Shown: positions 8,253-17,317, numbered from the stretch's first letter. The stretch: 64,000 nt of DNA from Pseudomonas sp. Bc-h (GCF_002080045.1 NZ_MUIN01000002.1:249251-313250), one strand, 5' to 3'. Program-made: numbers and translations. The notes: generated from the sequence alone by a model not told the origin.

Positions 8253-9358
8253 TGAACGCCAAGGCCGCTGTCCCTCAAACCACTCTGCCGTTGATCGAGT
8301 TCAAAGGCGTTCAGAAAAGCTATGACGGCAAGACGCTAGTCATCAAGGATCTGAATCTCGGCATCAGTCGGGGCGAATTCCTGACCCTGCTCGGCGCTTC
8401 GGGCTCCGGCAAAACCACAACGCTGATGATGCTCGCTGGTTTCGAAACTCCGACCCGGGGCGAGATTCTCATGGGTGGCACGCCGATCCAGAAAAAACCG
8501 GCTCATCAGCGAGGCATGGGCATGGTGTTCCAGAACTACGCGCTGTTCCCGCACATGAGTGTCGAGGAAAACCTCGCCTACCCCCTGAAAATGCGAGGCC
8601 TCAATCGCACGGATCTACAGGCCAAGGTCAAGCGCGCCATCGACATGGTGCAGCTGCATGGCATGCAGCAACGGCGCATCACCGAGCTTTCCGGTGGGCA
8701 GCAACAGCGCGTTGCTCTGGCGAGGGCGATGGTCTTCGAACCGGAAATCATTTTGATGGACGAGCCGTTGGGCGCACTGGACAAGAACCTGCGCGAACAC
8801 ATGCAGTACGAGATCAAGCAACTGCACAAATCCCTGGGCGTCACCATCGTCTATGTGACCCACGACCAGAGCGAGGCGCTGACGATGTCGGATCGGGTTG
8901 CCGTGTTTCATCAGGGTGACATCGCCCAGATCGGCTCGCCGACAGCGCTGTACGAGCAACCGGAAAACGCCTACGTCGCCAACTTCATCGGTGAGAACAA
9001 CGTGCTGATCGGCGCCGCCCGGCATCGCGATGAGCAGACCTGTGAAGTGATTCTTGAAAACGGCCTGCAGGTCACAGGCTCCGCCAAAGCGCTCAAGGGC
9101 CTGCGACCTGAACGGGTCGAACTGGTCATCCGCCCGGAGAACATTCGCTTGGGTCCGGTGGCAAGCATGCCCAGGCAGGCCACGGTGACCGACAGCGTTT
9201 ACCTCGGTGACCACCTGCGGGTGCATCTGAGTTTGAGCAATCAGCAGCCACTGATTGTGAAAGTGCCCAACAACGCCCTCTTCAAACAATTGCAACCCGG
9301 CCAGATGACCGGCTTTGACTGGAGTACCGACGACGCCCACCTATTCGAATTGAGCTGA
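8252..9358 (+). CDS. ABC importer ATPase, polyamine/opine family (PotA-like)
   Basis: The 368-residue ATPase has Walker A 'GASGSGKTT', Q-loop 'VFQNYALFP', signature 'LSGGQQQR', Walker B 'IILMDEPLGALD' and switch His in 'YVTHDQSEAL', in the right order. A C-terminal TOBE-like domain follows ('LVIRPENIRLGP'), as in PotA. It energises the importer formed with the three downstream genes. I start at ATG 8252, which overlaps the aminotransferase stop; GTG 8249 is an alternative. The substrate is probably a small cationic amine, judged by family only. Confidence 0.92.
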   Translation: MNAKAAVPQTTLPLIEFKGVQKSYDGKTLVIKDLNLGISRGEFLTLLGASGSGKTTTLMMLAGFETPTRGEILMGGTPIQKKPAHQRGMGMVFQNYALFPHMSVEENLAYPLKMRGLNRTDLQAKVKRAIDMVQLHGMQQRRITELSGGQQQRVALARAMVFEPEIILMDEPLGALDKNLREHMQYEIKQLHKSLGVTIVYVTHDQSEALTMSDRVAVFHQGDIAQIGSPTALYEQPENAYVANFIGENNVLIGAARHRDEQTCEVILENGLQVTGSAKALKGLRPERVELVIRPENIRLGPVASMPRQATVTDSVYLGDHLRVHLSLSNQQPLIVKVPNNALFKQLQPGQMTGFDWSTDDAHLFELS

Positions 9359-9508
9359 TCCACCGCTGCACCGATAACGATAAGTCTCGACAACAATAAC
9401 GATCCGAGAGGCAACCATGCACACCATCCCTGAAACCGTTTAGTTCGTCACTGCCCGTTTGTGAACCTGGTCTTCCTTTTACATCCTCAAACAGCAGGAG
9501 GGACAAAC

Positions 9509-10561
9509 ATGTCCTCGATATTCCGTCGCACCGCACTGGTCTGTTCGATTTGCGCCACCACCTTACTCGCCAGCCACGCGGTACAGGCCCGAGACTTGAC
9601 CGCCGTCGGCTTCGGTGGCGCCACTCAGGAAGCGTTCGATAAGGCCTACTTCAAACCTTACGCAGCACATAGCGGCAAACCCGTGGTGCAGGACACGTAC
9701 GACGGCGGTATCGCCAAACAGAAAGCCATGGTCCAGGCCGGCAACCCCACTTGGGACGTGGTGCAAATGGACGAAAACGAAATGGCCCTGGCCTGCGAGC
9801 AAGGCCTGCTGGAACCCCTGGATCACAGCAAGCTGAGCAACGCCGCCGACATCCCCGCGGACAAGTTCGCACCGTGCGGCGTCGGCGCGATTGTCTGGTC
9901 GGAAGTCATGACCTACGACAACAAGAAATTCGCCAGCGACGGCCCAAAAACCTGGGCCGATTTCTGGAACGTCAAGAAATGGCCCGGCAAGCGTGGCCTG
10001 CGTAAGCAAGCGCGCATGACGCTGGAAATCGCCCTCATGGCCGACGGCGTCAAGCCTGCCGATGTCTACACGGTACTGGCGACCAAGGCGGGTCAGGATC
10101 GCGCCTTCGCCAAGCTGGATGAGATCAAGCCCTACATCCAATGGTGGGAAACCGGTGCTCAACCCCTTGAATGGCTGTCGTCCGGCAGTGTTGCGGTCAC
10201 GGCCGCCTATAACGGTCGCATCGCCATCGCCAATCAGCAAGGCGGACACTTCCCCCTGATCTGGAACCAGCAGCTCTACAGCATGGATTACTGGACGATC
10301 ATCAAGGGCACGCCAAACCTCGCAGACAGCTACGCCCTGCTCGACTACATGGTCAGCCCCAAAGCCCAGACCGCCTTCGCTCAAGCGATCCCCTACGGCA
10401 TCGTCAACGCCAAAGCCCAGGCTGCACTGGACAAGCAGACGCTGAGCAATCTGCCCACAGCCCCCGCGAACCTGGAAAACGCCCTGTTGCTCGACACGCC
10501 GTTCTGGGTCAACTACGAGGAAGACCTGATGGCACGCTTCACCAATTGGGCGGCGAAGTAA
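9509..10561 (+). CDS. ABC importer periplasmic binding protein (PotD-like)
   Basis: This 350-residue protein starts with a Sec signal peptide (basic start, hydrophobic core, cleavage expected after 'SHAVQA'). The mature part is a type 2 extracellular solute-binding protein: 'DLTAVGFGGATQEAF', then 'VQDTYDGG' and 'WDVVQMDENEMALACEQG'. Members bind spermidine, putrescine and related amines. ATG 9509 is preceded by a strong GGAGG-type site; the longer frame starting at 9461 has no signal peptide. A perfect 9-bp hairpin lies just after the gene, typical after highly expressed binding protein genes. Confidence 0.92.
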   Translation: MSSIFRRTALVCSICATTLLASHAVQARDLTAVGFGGATQEAFDKAYFKPYAAHSGKPVVQDTYDGGIAKQKAMVQAGNPTWDVVQMDENEMALACEQGLLEPLDHSKLSNAADIPADKFAPCGVGAIVWSEVMTYDNKKFASDGPKTWADFWNVKKWPGKRGLRKQARMTLEIALMADGVKPADVYTVLATKAGQDRAFAKLDEIKPYIQWWETGAQPLEWLSSGSVAVTAAYNGRIAIANQQGGHFPLIWNQQLYSMDYWTIIKGTPNLADSYALLDYMVSPKAQTAFAQAIPYGIVNAKAQAALDKQTLSNLPTAPANLENALLLDTPFWVNYEEDLMARFTNWAAK

Positions 10562-10581
10562 GCCCGTCCTTTGCTTGAATG

Positions 10582-10605
10582 GCGGCTTCGTTCAACCGAA
10601 GCCGC
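10582..10605 (+). terminator. Intercistronic hairpin after the binding-protein gene
   Basis: GCGGCTTCG (10582-10590) pairs perfectly with CGAAGCCGC (10597-10605) over a 6-nt loop. No strong U-tract follows, so it more likely attenuates or protects the upstream binding-protein mRNA than ends transcription fully, lowering permease expression relative to the binding protein. Confidence 0.55.
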
Positions 10606-10632
10606 TGCCTTCGAATTCCGAGGTCAGTCGAT

Positions 10633-11886
10633 ATGTCCGCCCCTGCGCTGGAATCACTTGCAAGCGCCCACCAGAAGTCGAGTCGACAAAGACGCCTCGT
10701 CTCGGTGTTGCTGCTGTTGCCCCTGTTGATCTACACCGCCGTCTTTTTCGTTCTCCCCATCGGCATGATGCTGTATCGCGCCATCAGCAATCCGGAGCTG
10801 GTGCAAGCCTTCCCCCGCGCCGTTCAGGCGCTGGAACAGCAAACGCGCAGCGATAGCTCCAACCTGCCGGGTGATGCCGTGTTCGAGGCCGTTGAACAGG
10901 ACTTCATGCACGTCGAAAATCTGGGTGTCATCGGTGAAGCCGCGCGGCGCATGAACTACGAAAACAGCGGCTACCGTTTCCTCATCACCGCCACAGCTCG
11001 CCGCTACCAGTGGCCCGCCAATCAGCCACCGGTCAGCGGTGAATCACCCCACGCGCGTCTGACTGCCATCGACCCTCGCTGGTCAACGCCTGAGCTATGG
11101 GAAGCGTTTGAGCGCGCATCACCGGCCTATACCTCTTATTACCTGCTCACCGCCCTGGACCTTGAACGCACGACGCAAGGCATCCAGCGCGTCGCCCCAG
11201 ATAAACGCGTGTATCTGGACCTCACGTTCAAAACCTTGAAGATCGCGTTTGTCGTGTCTGTGTTGTGCCTGTTGCTGGGGTTTCCGTTCGCCGTCCTGCT
11301 GGTCAAAGCCTCGCGACCGTTTCAGATGCTGCTGATCTTGGCGGTGATGCTGCCGTTCTGGACATCGCTGCTCGCACGGACCACCGCCTGGATCGTGGTG
11401 CTGCAAGAGAAAGGCATCGTCAACACCTTGCTGTTAAAACTTGGACTGATCGACCAACCGCTGCCAATGATTTTCGATGCCTTGGGGGTCTACATCGTCA
11501 TGGTGCATATCCTGCTGCCCTTCACCGTGCTGCCGCTGTACAGCGTGATGAAAGGCATTCCGGCCCACTACATGCGCGCGTCGGGTTCCCTGGGTGCGCA
11601 TCCGGTTCGGGGCTTCCTGCATGTCTATTTGCCGCTGACCCTCACCGGCGTCGGGTCCGGCACGTTGCTGACCTTTATCGTCGCGGCCGGCTACTACGTC
11701 ACGCCTACGCTGGTGGGCAGTGCGCGGGAGCAGATGCTCGGCTATTTCATCGCCTTCTACACCAACACCACCGTCAACTGGGGCATGGCCTCGGCGCTGG
11801 GGCTGGTGCTGATCCTCTGCGTTATGGCGATCTATCTGGTCGCCGCGCGGCTTGTCGGCATTCGCCAGATCGCCGGCCTCAAGTAA
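10633..11886 (+). CDS. ABC importer permease, PotB-like
   Basis: This is a 417-residue integral membrane permease of the polyamine/2-aminoethylphosphonate family. Residues 20-50 form the first membrane helix. A large soluble insertion of roughly 150 residues follows, then about five helices with the EAA-loop region near 'HYMRASGSLGAHPVRGF'. ATG 10633 is chosen because the longer frame from 10579 reads through the intercistronic hairpin. The soluble insert after helix 1 is longer than in PotB itself but occurs in relatives of this family. It pairs with the downstream PotC-like permease. Confidence 0.88.
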   Translation: MSAPALESLASAHQKSSRQRRLVSVLLLLPLLIYTAVFFVLPIGMMLYRAISNPELVQAFPRAVQALEQQTRSDSSNLPGDAVFEAVEQDFMHVENLGVIGEAARRMNYENSGYRFLITATARRYQWPANQPPVSGESPHARLTAIDPRWSTPELWEAFERASPAYTSYYLLTALDLERTTQGIQRVAPDKRVYLDLTFKTLKIAFVVSVLCLLLGFPFAVLLVKASRPFQMLLILAVMLPFWTSLLARTTAWIVVLQEKGIVNTLLLKLGLIDQPLPMIFDALGVYIVMVHILLPFTVLPLYSVMKGIPAHYMRASGSLGAHPVRGFLHVYLPLTLTGVGSGTLLTFIVAAGYYVTPTLVGSAREQMLGYFIAFYTNTTVNWGMASALGLVLILCVMAIYLVAARLVGIRQIAGLK

Positions 11887-11899
11887 TCGGGAACCTGCC

Positions 11900-12718
11900 A
11901 TGAACCATTTCACGCTGTGCTTCATTAGTCGCAATCTGCTGCGCCTGTTCGGGATCGTTATGATCGTCTTCATGATCCTCCCCTTGCTGGCCGTGGTGCC
12001 GATCTCGTTCAGCAGCGGCACTTTCCTCTCGTATCCGCTGCCAGGGCTGTCCCTTCGCTGGTATGACAAGGTCTTCAGTGCCGGCCCCTGGCTTCAAGCC
12101 TTGCGCAACAGCCTGCTGGTCGGATGCGCTTCGACACTGCTCGCCACCTTGCTAGGCACCCTGGCGGCACTGGCATTCGCAAGGCGCAACCTGCCAGGCG
12201 CGACCAACGTGTTGGCGCTGTTGATTTCGCCGATGATCATCCCGCCGGTGATCTCCGGACTAGGCATGTACTTTCTGTTCGGCCAACTCGGTCTGACGGG
12301 CACCCTGACCGGGATAATTCTGGCCCACACCGTATTGGCGACACCGTTTGTGCTAATCAACGTCGCCGCCAGCCTGCAAGGTCTGGACATGAGCCTGCTG
12401 AAGGCCGCAGCGATGTCGGGGGCATCGCCGCTGCGCGCGTTCATCAACGTCGCCCTGCCAATCATTGCACCCGGTGTCATCTCCGGGGCGCTGTTTGCCT
12501 TCATGACATCGTTCGACGAAATCGTCGTCGTGCTGTTCATCGGCGGCCCCGGCCAGCGCACGCTGCCACGGCAGATGTTCGATGGCATTCGTGACACCAT
12601 CGATCCGTCGATTGTCGCAATGTCATCGTTCCTGCTGGTAGTGGGTCTGGCGGGGTTGCTGACAACGACCTGGCTCTCGTTGCGTTCCAGCAGAACCTTG
12701 AATCAACCGGCCGCCTGA
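11900..12718 (+). CDS. ABC importer permease, PotC-like
   Basis: This 272-residue permease has about six membrane helices and the EAA-loop region 'LLKAAAMSGASPLRAFINVA', which contacts the ATPase. ATG 11900 follows the PotB-like stop by 13 bp. It completes the importer encoded by the four genes from 8252 to 12718. Confidence 0.92.
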   Translation: MNHFTLCFISRNLLRLFGIVMIVFMILPLLAVVPISFSSGTFLSYPLPGLSLRWYDKVFSAGPWLQALRNSLLVGCASTLLATLLGTLAALAFARRNLPGATNVLALLISPMIIPPVISGLGMYFLFGQLGLTGTLTGIILAHTVLATPFVLINVAASLQGLDMSLLKAAAMSGASPLRAFINVALPIIAPGVISGALFAFMTSFDEIVVVLFIGGPGQRTLPRQMFDGIRDTIDPSIVAMSSFLLVVGLAGLLTTTWLSLRSSRTLNQPAA

Positions 12719-12747
12719 TTTTCAGCGCCACGTCCTCTTTCAGAGCT

Positions 12748-12768
12748 GCCGGCCTGATAATGGCCGGC
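12748..12768 (+). terminator. Hairpin between the permease gene and the SDR gene
   Basis: GCCGGCC (12748-12754) pairs with GGCCGGC (12762-12768) across a 7-nt loop. There is no run of Ts after it, so it could be a weak terminator of the ABC operon or a partial stop before the SDR. Confidence 0.4.
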
Positions 12769-12790
12769 GACACTTTCAGGAGCAGTATCC

Positions 12791-13522
12791 ATGTACATCG
12801 TTACAGGCGGCACCCAAGGCATCGGCGCCGCAACCGTGGAAAAACTTGTGAGCCTCGGCCACCCGGTGGTGTTCACCGGACGTGATGAGGCAGCAGGCAC
12901 CCGACTGGCCACCAGCCTTTCCAATTGCACGTTCGTTGCAGGCGACGTAAGGAATGAAGACGAGTGCCGCAACGTGGTGCAGACAGCGCTGCAACTGGGC
13001 AATGGCAAGCTGGCGGGGCTGGTGAATAACGCAGGCATGTCCGGTCGAAAAGTCTTTACCGAGACATCTCAGGAGGAATGGGACAAGCTATTCGCGGTCA
13101 ATACGCGCTCGGTATTCTTCTACACCAAGCACGCACTGCCGGGGCTGATAGCGGGGCGTGGTGCTGTGGTAAACGTTTCCTCCATCGCAGGCAAGACCGG
13201 CGAACAAGGTCTGGCCGCCTACTGCGCGAGCAAAGCTGCCCTCCTCGGCCTGACCCAGGCCCTTGCCCTCGAATACGGCGGGCAGGTTCGTTTCAATGCG
13301 GTCTGCCCCGGCCAGATAGCCACCCGCATGATGGACAAAATCATCAATGATGAAGCCCGCCTGGCAGCCCTCACCGCAAGAATCCCCGAAGGACGCCTGG
13401 CCTCGGCGTCGGAAGTCGCGGATGCGATTTGCTGGTTACTCTCGCCGGGCGCCAGCTACATCAACGGCACAACGATCACGGTCGACGGCGGGGAAACCGC
13501 TGGGTTGCTCACACCCAAATAA
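12791..13522 (+). CDS. SDR family oxidoreductase
   Basis: This is a 243-residue classical short-chain dehydrogenase. The Rossmann motif is 'TGGTQGIG', 'NNAG' is at 79-82, the catalytic Ser is at 130/131, and Tyr144 and Lys148 are in 'YCASK'. The C-terminal 'INGTTITVDGG' is typical. It lies 72 bp after the ABC permease on the same strand and may oxidise or reduce an alcohol or ketone in the same pathway, or be a separate gene after the hairpin. The substrate cannot be inferred. Confidence 0.88.
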   Translation: MYIVTGGTQGIGAATVEKLVSLGHPVVFTGRDEAAGTRLATSLSNCTFVAGDVRNEDECRNVVQTALQLGNGKLAGLVNNAGMSGRKVFTETSQEEWDKLFAVNTRSVFFYTKHALPGLIAGRGAVVNVSSIAGKTGEQGLAAYCASKAALLGLTQALALEYGGQVRFNAVCPGQIATRMMDKIINDEARLAALTARIPEGRLASASEVADAICWLLSPGASYINGTTITVDGGETAGLLTPK

Positions 13523-13551
13523 AGAAATGGGGACATCATGGTGCTGGTGAG

Positions 13552-14757
13552 TCAATGACCCACCACCGCCATACCGCCGCTGCGCTGGCCGCCAGGAAAA
13601 CCGTGTAGCCGGGCCCGAAACGCAATGGTCAGGCTGAGCAAAAGCAACACCAGCAGCACGCTTGGAAATACACCTGCGCCCCATTGCTCAAGCAATACGC
13701 CACCCAGCAATCCTCCTCCGGCAATAGCGCCGTTCCAGACCACCACATTCATGGACAGCGCTACGTCGGCCCCTTCGCCTGCGGTATCCGCGAGTGCGGT
13801 TTGCAGGAGCGTGGCCGCCCCGCCGAAGGTAAGACCCCAGATAAACACGCCCGCATAGATGGCCAGGGCAACGCTTGAGAACACGCCAAGGAATATCGAC
13901 ACTGCCGCGAAGGTCGCCAGACTGATCAGCACCATCGTTCGTAGATGACGGTCAACCAGCCGCCCTGTCAGCCAGATACCTGCCAGTGCCGCCACCCCAA
14001 AGACGAGCAGAACCAGATCGACCTGACGGGTCAAACCGGCTTTGGAAACAAAGGGTGAGACATAGGTGTAGAGTATGTTGTGGGCCAGCATCCACGTGAA
14101 AACGACCCCAAGTACAGAGCGTACGCCAGGGGTGAGAATCACCCGTCGTAACCCCGAGCGCTGCGAAGAGGATTGGCCAGCGTAGTCCGGCACTTTGATC
14201 AACACCCAGACGATCAATACCAAGGTCAAGACGGACATCGCGCCAAAGGCCATGCGCCAGCCCATGACCCCACCCAGCCACGTCCCGATTGGCACACCCA
14301 GCGACAACGCAATCGGCGTACCCACCATCGCGACCGCCAAGGCCCGACCCTGCAATTGCGGCACCACCATGCGCCGTGCATAGCCTGCTATCAGGCTCCA
14401 GGCGAGGCCCGCAGAAACCCCGGCAAAAAACCTCGCAACCAACGTGAGCCAATAATGGGAAGACAGCGCGGTGATCGAGTTGAATATAAAAAATCCGATG
14501 ATGGTCACCAACAACACGGTTCTGCGGCGCCAGCTTTGCGTCACGATGGTCAGGGGAATCGCAGCCAGCAATGACCCTAATGCATACACCGTCACCATCT
14601 GCCCGGACAGAGACAAGGAGACTCCCAAACCTTCGCTCATTTCCGGCAGCAGGCCTGCTGGCAACGTCTCAGTCAAAATGCAGATGAATCCGGTCATGGC
14701 CAAGGCAAGTAATGCCCCGAGCGGTAACTCGGTACTTTTTCGTTCGGCTGCAGTCAT
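13552..14757 (-). CDS. MFS transporter, DHA1 family (AraJ/YdhP-like)
   Basis: This 401-residue protein has about 12 hydrophobic helices and the drug:H+ antiporter-1 layout ('LALAMTGFICILTETLPAGL', 'GSLLAAIPLTIV', 'RFFAGVSAGLAWSLIAGYA'). It is probably a small-molecule exporter in the inner membrane. Upstream (14781-14846) are two similar imperfect palindromes of the TetR-operator type, but no TetR gene lies next to them. Confidence 0.88.
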   Translation of the reverse strand: MTAAERKSTELPLGALLALAMTGFICILTETLPAGLLPEMSEGLGVSLSLSGQMVTVYALGSLLAAIPLTIVTQSWRRRTVLLVTIIGFFIFNSITALSSHYWLTLVARFFAGVSAGLAWSLIAGYARRMVVPQLQGRALAVAMVGTPIALSLGVPIGTWLGGVMGWRMAFGAMSVLTLVLIVWVLIKVPDYAGQSSSQRSGLRRVILTPGVRSVLGVVFTWMLAHNILYTYVSPFVSKAGLTRQVDLVLLVFGVAALAGIWLTGRLVDRHLRTMVLISLATFAAVSIFLGVFSSVALAIYAGVFIWGLTFGGAATLLQTALADTAGEGADVALSMNVVVWNGAIAGGGLLGGVLLEQWGAGVFPSVLLVLLLLSLTIAFRARLHGFPGGQRSGGMAVVGH

Positions 14758-14780
14758 GTATCACCCTTCCCTTCACTAAT

Positions 14781-14846
14781 ATACCTATCGGTATAAATAT
14801 AATGATCAGCTACAGCTAGGTCAATGACATGAGTACCGATCAGTAT
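14781..14846. promoter_or_regulatory. Pair of TetR-type operator-like palindromes
   Basis: ATACCTATCGGTAT (14781-14794) has ATACC/GGTAT arms. A related copy, read on the minus strand as ATACTGATCGGTAC, lies at 14833-14846. They precede the MFS gene and would suit a repressor of it. The expected divergent regulator gene is absent. Confidence 0.4.
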
Positions 14847-14910
14847 CTATATGTTCCAGGGAGACCAGCATGCCGGGATGGGATTGCGCGCATCTTTGGT
14901 AATGGAGTGA

Positions 14911-14947
14911 TAAAAAACACGGTCCGGCAGCGTGGTGCCGGACCGTG
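14911..14947 (-). terminator. Rho-independent terminator of the fadL-like gene
   Basis: CACGGTCCGGCA (14918-14929) pairs with TGCCGGACCGTG (14936-14947). On the minus strand the hairpin is followed by a run of six Ts. It lies directly after the stop of the FadL-like gene at 14961. Confidence 0.85.
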
Positions 14948-14960
14948 GCAGAGCCCGGCG

Positions 14961-16115
14961 TCAGAACTTGTAGCCAAAGCCGACTGCCAGCATATGCAGC
15001 TCGCCCCCCGCTTCCGTACCTTCGCTTGGGCCGGTGCCTTTGGTGATGTGGCGAAAGTCGTACATGTACGAACCGCTCACGTCGAGATTGTTGGAAACGG
15101 TGTATGTCAGTCCAGCGGTGACTGTTTTAGGTTGATTGCAGGGGCAGATAGCAATCAAGGTCGCCTCGTCATTAGGCACTTGATGGTTAGCCAGCGATAC
15201 CCCGGTTCGCATCTGAAGGCGCTCATTGACCTTGTAGTTGACCCCGAAGCGGAAGACGTTTTGATTCTGCCAGCCGAAACCTGGGCCATTGCTGGAGCCA
15301 GGGGCACCGCCTTCGGCGAGCGAGTTGTTGAAGGTCTTCTGGCTGGCCCAGTTCAGCCACACATAATCGAAGGCGAACGTCCAGTCGCCCCAATCGTAGG
15401 CAAGGCCCGCCCCCGCCTGCTGCGGCGCATTCAAGCGACCATCGGGAATGATATCGTCGTGGGCATCAAGTTTCTGAAACCACACCGGGGACGAGTACGT
15501 CAGGCCCAATCTAAGATTGGGGGCGATGGTTCCCAGGTAACCGACGCCGAACCCGATACCTAACGCGTGGTCGGTGTCATTCGTGGCCCCGAAGTTTTCC
15601 AGCCCATGCAACATCAGGCTTTCATACCCCAGTTTCACCGAGACCCCCAGATAGTGCCCCGGCGCCACCTGATAGGTGACAGTTGGCGAAAGAATCAATT
15701 GAGCCAGTTCGGATTTGACCTTGGAGGTGCCAAATGCGGGAATCGGCTTGCCGTAGTCAACACCCGCGCCGTAACCCGCCGCTGTGATCCCGAATGTTAC
15801 GTCGGGTGAATATTGATAGTTGGCGCCGAACCCCGGAAGCAGCAGAAAGATATCATCGTCGCTCTTGGCGCCATGCACGTTGGAACGCAACTGTCCCACG
15901 GTAGCCATGATGTTTCCATCGACCCGCGATCCGACAGCACCCATGCCGGCTGGGTTGTTCACAGCCGCCGTCGCTTCCACCGGGTTGGCGATGGATGCTC
16001 CCCCCATCCCCATGGCAGTGACACCATAACCGGCATATTGATCGCCGTTTGCCGCCTCTACCCTTGCCGATAACATGACGGTTCCCGCAAGGATAACTCC
16101 CAGCAAATTCTTCAT
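14961..16115 (-). CDS. FadL/OmpP1/TodX family outer membrane protein
   Basis: This 384-residue outer membrane protein has a signal peptide ending near 'ARVEA'. The mature N-terminus ('YGVTAMGMGGASIA' then 'AVNNPAGM') is the FadL/TodX hallmark, and the protein ends in an aromatic residue ('GFGYKF'), as beta-barrels do. FadL proteins carry hydrophobic molecules (fatty acids, aromatic hydrocarbons) across the outer membrane by lateral diffusion. It is last in a run of minus-strand genes for aromatic acyl-CoA metabolism and probably imports their substrate. A terminator separates it from the SMP-30 gene upstream, so it likely has its own promoter. Confidence 0.9.
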   Translation of the reverse strand: MKNLLGVILAGTVMLSARVEAANGDQYAGYGVTAMGMGGASIANPVEATAAVNNPAGMGAVGSRVDGNIMATVGQLRSNVHGAKSDDDIFLLLPGFGANYQYSPDVTFGITAAGYGAGVDYGKPIPAFGTSKVKSELAQLILSPTVTYQVAPGHYLGVSVKLGYESLMLHGLENFGATNDTDHALGIGFGVGYLGTIAPNLRLGLTYSSPVWFQKLDAHDDIIPDGRLNAPQQAGAGLAYDWGDWTFAFDYVWLNWASQKTFNNSLAEGGAPGSSNGPGFGWQNQNVFRFGVNYKVNERLQMRTGVSLANHQVPNDEATLIAICPCNQPKTVTAGLTYTVSNNLDVSGSYMYDFRHITKGTGPSEGTEAGGELHMLAVGFGYKF

Positions 16116-16230
16116 GACCCTGATTCCTTTATATTTATTTTTGACAGGTCAATGTCCACGGCCTTGCGTCGGGCAAGCCGATCCCGCAACGTCCGCGTGA
16201 CGCCGGCGCCGATAGACACGATCAATGCTT

Positions 16231-16260
16231 GTTAAAAACGGGGCAGTGCGCCTGCCCCGG
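16231..16260 (-). terminator. Rho-independent terminator after the SMP-30 gene
   Basis: CGGGGCA (16239-16245) pairs with TGCCCCG (16253-16259). On the minus strand the hairpin is followed by five Ts (complement of 16234-16238). It lies 15 bp after the SMP-30-like stop codon. Confidence 0.8.
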
Positions 16261-16274
16261 TAAACGTCAAAGGA

Positions 16275-17210
16275 TTACGGACGGCCTTCGCCACGCCCCA
16301 CAGCCACACGGGTGGTAAAGATGGTGGTTTCAACGTCCAGCGCCACCATGGCCAGGAATATGTTCGGGTGATCGCCCTTGAGCTTGGTGCCCGTCATGTA
16401 CAACGTCTTGCCATCTTCGCCGCCCAGTGCCACGGAGACCACTTCATGACCCGGAATGTGGACTCGATCGGTGATATTGCCTTGGGCATCGATACGCGCA
16501 AATTGGTGCGAGCGCAGGACGGCTAGCCAGATACCTCCTTCGGCATCGATGGCAATACCGTCCACGCATCCCAGTTGACCTGCACGGTCTTCATCGCTAG
16601 GGAAGGCTTTCTTCATGTCGAGAAATACGCGACGGTTCACCAGCTTGCCGTCGACGATGTCCACGATCGACAGTTGCTCGACGAAAGTCTCGGAAAAGAT
16701 GATGTGCTTCTTGTCCGGGGTGATGACGATGCCATTCGGGAAGTGGCAGTCCTCAAGCCCAACATGGATGTCCTTGCCCCCGGGTTCGACGATCACGATA
16801 CGACCCGGCTTCAGACCTTCGCCTTCAAAAACGCGGGCGCCAACGTCGTCAACGTAGATGCGGTCGTTTTCATCAATCACCATGTCGCCGATGTAGCCAG
16901 TGAACAGGCTTGACAGGTCGGCGTACACTTCGAGGTTTTCACCCAACGGCCTGCCCGGAAGGTAACGGTACAGTTTGGTCTCGTGCATTGAACTCAGAAT
17001 CAGCGTGCCGTCTGACAGGAAGCCCATGCCGTTGGGCTTGTGCGGCATTTCAGCAATCACGGTCTTGTTGCCGCTGGCATCGACGGTGTAGACCTTTTTA
17101 CCCAGCATGTCGGAGACGTACAGCTTGCCGCCCCTCCAGCGGGTTCCTTCACCGAAAATCAAGCCGTCGGTCAGCTTCTCTACCAGGTATTTTTGTTGTT
17201 GTGAGGACAT
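16275..17210 (-). CDS. SMP-30/gluconolactonase family protein
   Basis: This 311-residue protein is a six-bladed beta-propeller lactonase of the SMP-30/LRE family. The expected metal ligands are visible: Glu21 in 'IFGEGTRW', Asn159 in 'HFPNGIVITPD' and Asp217 in 'GCVDGIAIDAEGG'. Such enzymes hydrolyse lactones. In this cluster the likely job is opening a lactone formed after ring cleavage, which is inference. I start at ATG 17210 (MSSQQQ); 17222 is an in-frame alternative. It is the last gene before a strong terminator. Confidence 0.85.
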   Translation of the reverse strand: MSSQQQKYLVEKLTDGLIFGEGTRWRGGKLYVSDMLGKKVYTVDASGNKTVIAEMPHKPNGMGFLSDGTLILSSMHETKLYRYLPGRPLGENLEVYADLSSLFTGYIGDMVIDENDRIYVDDVGARVFEGEGLKPGRIVIVEPGGKDIHVGLEDCHFPNGIVITPDKKHIIFSETFVEQLSIVDIVDGKLVNRRVFLDMKKAFPSDEDRAGQLGCVDGIAIDAEGGIWLAVLRSHQFARIDAQGNITDRVHIPGHEVVSVALGGEDGKTLYMTGTKLKGDHPNIFLAMVALDVETTIFTTRVAVGRGEGRP

Positions 17211-17317
17211 GTCGCATACCACCTTTGTTGTTAGGGAGAGTTGGAATCACCGTTCAGGTGGACGGTGTTGTTCATGCACACAAAATCTTCTTCGTCGCCA
17301 CCCACAGCTCAGACAAA

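Noticed and set aside
9563..10384. 273-codon minus-strand frame
   Set aside because: Shadow of the periplasmic binding-protein gene; no start site or domain.
11265..11903. 212-codon plus-strand frame in a second phase
   Set aside because: Lies within the PotB-like permease gene in another frame; no membrane or domain pattern of its own.
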